The notes below the pieces were generated by a model. The model saw only the letters and a list, made by a program, of their open reading frames with translations, made no database searches and was not told the DNA's origin. Of a stretch of 37,939 nt of DNA, positions 34,622 to 37,939 are shown piece by piece (the first letter of the stretch is position 1; each line of letters starts with the position of its first letter). The DNA is from Novosphingobium beihaiense (GTDB lineage Bacteria; Pseudomonadota; Alphaproteobacteria; Sphingomonadales; Sphingomonadaceae). Made by a program: the position numbers and the translations under genes. The stretch covers positions 1 through 37,939 of the forward strand of contig NZ_JALHLG010000025.1 of assembly GCF_022832375.1 (NCBI RefSeq), read 5' to 3'.

Positions 34622-37600
34622 GTGAAAAATCAAACTCTTACCGCTCTCAAGGCGGGCGCAGCGCCGTTGGTGCTGGGCTTTGCTTTGTTCAGCAGTGCGG
34701 CTTACGCGCAGGATGCTGCGCCTGCGGACGAGTCCGTGGGCGATGCCATCATCGTCACCGGCACGCGCATCGCATCGCCTAACCAGCAGTCGATCGCGCC
34801 GATTACCACGGTGACGTCGGACGACATTTCGCTGTCGGGCACGACTCGCACGGAAGATCTGCTCAACTCGCTGCCGCAGGTTGTCGCAGCGCAGAGCTCG
34901 ACGCTGGCCAACGGCGCCACTGGTACGGCTCAGGTCGACCTTCGCGGCCTTGGCCCGTCGCGCACGATGGTGCTGATCAACGGCCGCCGTCTGATGACGG
35001 GCGATCCGAACACCACGACCTCCGCCGCAGACCTTAACTTCATTCCGGCCGCACTGGTGAAGCGCGTCGATGTGCTGACCGGCGGTGCTTCGGCCACCTA
35101 CGGTGCTGACGCCGTCGCCGGTGTCGTCAACTTCGTGATGGACACCGACTTCGAAGGCTTCAAGATCGACGCCAACTACGGTCTGTACAACCATAACAAC
35201 CGTAACAGCTTCACTCCTCCGCTGCTCGATGCGCGTCAGGCTTCGGGCTTTTCGGGCTTCGACTATCCGACTGGCAACGCCACAGATGGTGGTCAGTATG
35301 ATCTGACCGCTGCATTCGGCTCTGGTTTCGATGATGGCCGCGGCCACATCACTGCCTATGTTGGTTATCGCAAGGCGAAGGCCCTTCTGCAGAGGAAGCG
35401 TGACTATTCAGCCTGCACCATTTCGGCTAGTTCGTCGGGTTCTTTCAGCTGCGGCGGTTCGCTGACCAACCAGATCGGTACCGGTATCTATTACGACACA
35501 ACCGACGTCCTCGATGATGAAGGTAATGTTATTGATGCAGGCGGTGCGGTGACCTCGACCATCGGCGGTCTTGGCGCTGGGTCGTTCACGCGCGGTCTGG
35601 TTCAGCGCTACAACTATGCGCCGCTGAACTACTTCCAGCGTCCGGACGAACGCTACACCGCCGGTGTTTTCGCTGACTACGAGATCAACGAAGCGATCCA
35701 TCCGTACATGGAATTCATGTTCATGGACGACCGGACTGTGGCCCAGATCGCACCGTCGGGCGATTTCGGCAATACGCTGACCATCAACTGCGACAACGCA
35801 CTGATGTCGGCTGCGCAGCGCGATGCGATCTGCACCGATCGCAACCTGATCAACGGCTCCATCGGCACGTTCCCGCTGGTTCCGAGCCTGTATGAGTCGA
35901 TCTATGGCACCGCTGCTCCGGGGCCAGTGAACTACATCGATCCGACCACCGGTGCGAACTACAACAAGGCGTTCTTCCAGCTTCTGCGCCGTAACGTCGA
36001 AGGCGGTCCGCGTCTTTCCGATCTTCAGCACACTGCGTTCCGCACCGTCATCGGTACGCGCGGTGATCTGGGTAAGGCTTGGTCCTACGATGCTTACTAT
36101 CAGTATGGCCGTACCAACTACTCGCAGGTTTATTCCAACGAGTTCTCGGCCGTCCGTCTTGGCAATGCACTGGATGTGGTCACTGATCCCAGCACCGGCA
36201 ATCCGGTTTGCCGTGTGGCACTGTCTGGAGCAGACTCGAACTGCGTCCCTTACGACATCTTTACGGGTGCCGGGCCGTCGCAGGCTGCTGTCGATTACCT
36301 GAGCGCGACCGGCTTCCTGAAGGGTAACACCTCGCAGCAGATTGCGAGCGCGACCTTCACCGGCATGCTTGGCGAATACGGCATTCAGTCGCCGCTCGCA
36401 GTTGACGGTATTAACGTTGCGCTGGGTGTGGAATTCCGCCGCGACTCGCTGGAGTTGAAGGCTGACAATGCTTTCAATACTGGCGATCTCACCGGTCAGG
36501 GCGCGCCGACCAAGGACACCTCTGGTAACTACAAGGTTGCAGAGTTCTTCGGCGAGATCGAGATTCCGCTGATCCAGGACGGGATCGTGCAGAATCTGTC
36601 GTTCAATGGCGGCTACCGCTATTCGCACTACAAGATCTCGAACGGCCGCAAGTTCAACACCGATACGTTCAAGCTCGGAGTTGACTTCGCTCCTGTCTCG
36701 GACATCCGTTTCCGTGCCGGTTACAACCGTGCGGTTCGCGTGCCGAACATCCAGGAACTGTTCGCGCCGCAGATCATTGCGCTTGATGGCGTTAGCGATC
36801 CGTGCGCCGGCATCACTGTTTCGGCAAGTGACGTGGGCTGTCTCGCTCAAGGGCTGACCATTGGTCAGAGCACCAACGGCAACCCGGCGGAGCAGTATAA
36901 TGGCTTGATCGGTGGTAACCCGAACCTGAATCCGGAGAAGGCCACCACCAAGACGCTGGGTGTCGTGCTTCAGCCGCGCTTCCTTCCGCGCTTCACGCTG
37001 AGCGTCGATTGGTTCGACATCAAGGTGAAGAATGCCATCCAAGGCTACGGCGCTGACGCGATCCTCGACTCGTGCGTTAACGACGAGAATCTTGAGGCTT
37101 GTGCGCTCGTGAATCGTAACCCGGCTGGTTCGCTGTGGCTGTCCGCCGATGGTTACGTGACCGACATTCCGCAGAATGTTGGCGGCGTGAAGACGCGTGG
37201 CTTCGAGTTCAACGGAAGCTGGTCGACCGAGATCGGTTCTACCGGCACTTTGTCGCTGAACATGGTTGGCACGCTGCTGGATCGCTACATCGTGGACGAT
37301 GGTTTGACCACGCCGTACGAATGTGCTGGCGTCTATGGCCCGACCTGCGGCGGCTCGGCGGCGACCCCGCTCCCGACTTGGCGGCACAAGGCCCGTGCGA
37401 CCTTCCGTACGGCTGGCGGTCTGGGCGTGTCGCTCCAGTGGCGTCACATCTCGGCGGTTCCGTATGAAGACGGTGCGACGAACTCGCTTGACGACAAGCT
37501 GGCAGCTCAGGACTACTTCGATCTGACGACCACTTGGGACATCGGCGATCACCTGCAGTGGCGTCTGGGTGCGACCAACCTGTTCGACAAGCAGCCGCCG

Positions 37601-37711
37601 CTGGTATCGTCGAGCGCTTGCGCCAGCGTTATCTGTAACGGCAATACCTATCCGGGCACTTACGACGCGCTCGGCCGGTACATCTTCACTGGTGTGACGA
37701 TGAACTTCTAA
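34622..37711 (+). CDS. TonB-dependent outer-membrane receptor
   Basis: The 1029-residue receptor starts at GTG 34622 with a signal peptide ending SSAAYA before QDAAPAD. The leader AAGGGACAC before the start is the same as that of the receptor at 30247-33219. A TonB-box-like DAIIVTGTR comes next. The plug (about residues 40-190) has TRTEDLLNSLPQVVAAQ, GLGPSRTMVLINGRRLM and VDVLTGGASATYGADAVAGVVNFV. The barrel ends in GRYIFTGVTMNF with terminal Phe. Cysteine-rich loops (residues about 270-290, 430-445 and near the C-terminus) suggest disulfides on the outer surface. Substrate unknown. The gene that follows may be co-expressed, although a hairpin lies between. Confidence 0.95.
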   Translation: MKNQTLTALKAGAAPLVLGFALFSSAAYAQDAAPADESVGDAIIVTGTRIASPNQQSIAPITTVTSDDISLSGTTRTEDLLNSLPQVVAAQSSTLANGATGTAQVDLRGLGPSRTMVLINGRRLMTGDPNTTTSAADLNFIPAALVKRVDVLTGGASATYGADAVAGVVNFVMDTDFEGFKIDANYGLYNHNNRNSFTPPLLDARQASGFSGFDYPTGNATDGGQYDLTAAFGSGFDDGRGHITAYVGYRKAKALLQRKRDYSACTISASSSGSFSCGGSLTNQIGTGIYYDTTDVLDDEGNVIDAGGAVTSTIGGLGAGSFTRGLVQRYNYAPLNYFQRPDERYTAGVFADYEINEAIHPYMEFMFMDDRTVAQIAPSGDFGNTLTINCDNALMSAAQRDAICTDRNLINGSIGTFPLVPSLYESIYGTAAPGPVNYIDPTTGANYNKAFFQLLRRNVEGGPRLSDLQHTAFRTVIGTRGDLGKAWSYDAYYQYGRTNYSQVYSNEFSAVRLGNALDVVTDPSTGNPVCRVALSGADSNCVPYDIFTGAGPSQAAVDYLSATGFLKGNTSQQIASATFTGMLGEYGIQSPLAVDGINVALGVEFRRDSLELKADNAFNTGDLTGQGAPTKDTSGNYKVAEFFGEIEIPLIQDGIVQNLSFNGGYRYSHYKISNGRKFNTDTFKLGVDFAPVSDIRFRAGYNRAVRVPNIQELFAPQIIALDGVSDPCAGITVSASDVGCLAQGLTIGQSTNGNPAEQYNGLIGGNPNLNPEKATTKTLGVVLQPRFLPRFTLSVDWFDIKVKNAIQGYGADAILDSCVNDENLEACALVNRNPAGSLWLSADGYVTDIPQNVGGVKTRGFEFNGSWSTEIGSTGTLSLNMVGTLLDRYIVDDGLTTPYECAGVYGPTCGGSAATPLPTWRHKARATFRTAGGLGVSLQWRHISAVPYEDGATNSLDDKLAAQDYFDLTTTWDIGDHLQWRLGATNLFDKQPPLVSSSACASVICNGNTYPGTYDALGRYIFTGVTMNF

Positions 37712-37735
37712 TCGCTTTCAAATGTGATTAGCGTG

Positions 37736-37777
37736 GGCGGGGGGCTTCCCCATGGAAGGCCGCCGCCTTCTTATTTT
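37736..37777 (+). terminator. Terminator-like hairpin after the second TonB receptor gene
   Basis: GGCGG pairs with CCGCC and, inside, CTTCC with GGAAG (loop CCAT); TTCTTATTTT follows at 37768-37777. It lies 25 bp after the stop codon. Confidence 0.5.
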
Positions 37778-37819
37778 CTGCCGGTGCTGAACCGGCTTTC
37801 CAGATCGTCCGGACAACAC

Positions 37820-37939
37820 ATGGCAACCACGACTCCGCAGCAGAACCTTCAGCAGATCGCCGGTCTTGCGCGCTCGGGCAGGCTGGATGAGGCGGCTGTG
37901 ATGGCGGCGACGGTGTTCGCGGCGCATGGAGATGATCCA
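37820..37939 (+). CDS. Start of a gene cut by the window end (TPR-type N-terminus)
   Basis: The frame opens with MATTTPQQNLQQIAGLARSG and continues to the window edge (40 codons, ending HGDDP). The pattern L..IA.LARSGRLDEAA resembles the first helices of a TPR array. In sphingomonads a TPR-containing sulfotransferase often follows large TonB receptors, so that is one possibility, but the sequence here is too short to say. No strong ribosome-binding site is seen in front of the ATG. Confidence 0.6.
   Translation, partial: MATTTPQQNLQQIAGLARSGRLDEAAVMAATVFAAHGDDP

Noticed and set aside
35408..37552. A 714-codon frame antisense to the second TonB receptor
   Set aside because: Antisense to a well-supported receptor; no motif.

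Overview
The window looks like chromosomal DNA of a high-GC alphaproteobacterium of the Sphingomonadales, most likely Novosphingobium or a close relative. The grounds are the gene content (ATP12-family F1 assembly chaperone, gatCAB, MCE-type lipid transporter with a STAS-fused permease, very large TonB-dependent receptors, OmpA-like small barrel) and short palindromic repeats that read through as PAQPELVEG / VIPAQAGIP-like peptides. The genus is inferred from these signatures and not proven. No tRNA, rRNA, CRISPR array, transposase, integrase or phage gene was seen.

Layout. (1) 1-5818, minus strand: a MATE exporter coupled to queE, a spacer packed with intergenic repeats, and valS. valS carries an in-frame copy of a palindromic repeat and a separate patch of foreign-looking codon use. 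(2) 5956-9520, plus strand: a four-gene lipid-transport operon of MlaE type (STAS-permease, ATPase, MCE substrate-binding protein, auxiliary lipoprotein). (3) 9806-12491: a small outer-membrane barrel gene with a terminator, then a roughly 2-kb segment flanked by 14-bp direct repeats. That segment holds a broken duplicate of the lipoprotein 3' end and a lower-GC TPR-protein gene. (4) 12492-17039, minus strand: a seven-gene run with 1-4 bp overlaps (crcB, RluA-type pseudouridine synthase, PaiB-like flavin-binding regulator, HAD phosphatase, small membrane protein, ATP12, and an Nmad3-like protein). (5) 17329-21940, plus strand: rpsU, an FKBP-type isomerase, gatC, gatA and gatB, with a palindromic repeat between gatC and gatA. 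(6) 21977-27295: a lower-GC lipoprotein gene, a small unknown gene coupled to a large M16 peptidase, a DUF4197 protein and a SnoaL-like protein. (7) 27530-30224: clpB with a heat-shock-type promoter and a perfect terminator. (8) 30247-37939: two large TonB-dependent receptors reading outward, a small exported protein between them, and the first 40 codons of a further gene.

Most genes are housekeeping: Gln-tRNA by transamidation (gatCAB), Val-tRNA, translation (rpsU, pseudouridine synthase), protein quality control (clpB, FKBP, ATP12, M16 peptidase) and envelope maintenance (Mla-type transport, TonB receptors, barrel protein). The unusual material is in the repeats and insertions: a repeat accommodated inside an essential synthetase, an island seated at a terminator between convergent transcription units, and a DNA-modification-associated domain in a housekeeping operon. 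I did not see a complete undescribed multi-gene system. The strongest candidates for new biology are the valS insertion and the Nmad3-like gene in its conserved-looking operon.
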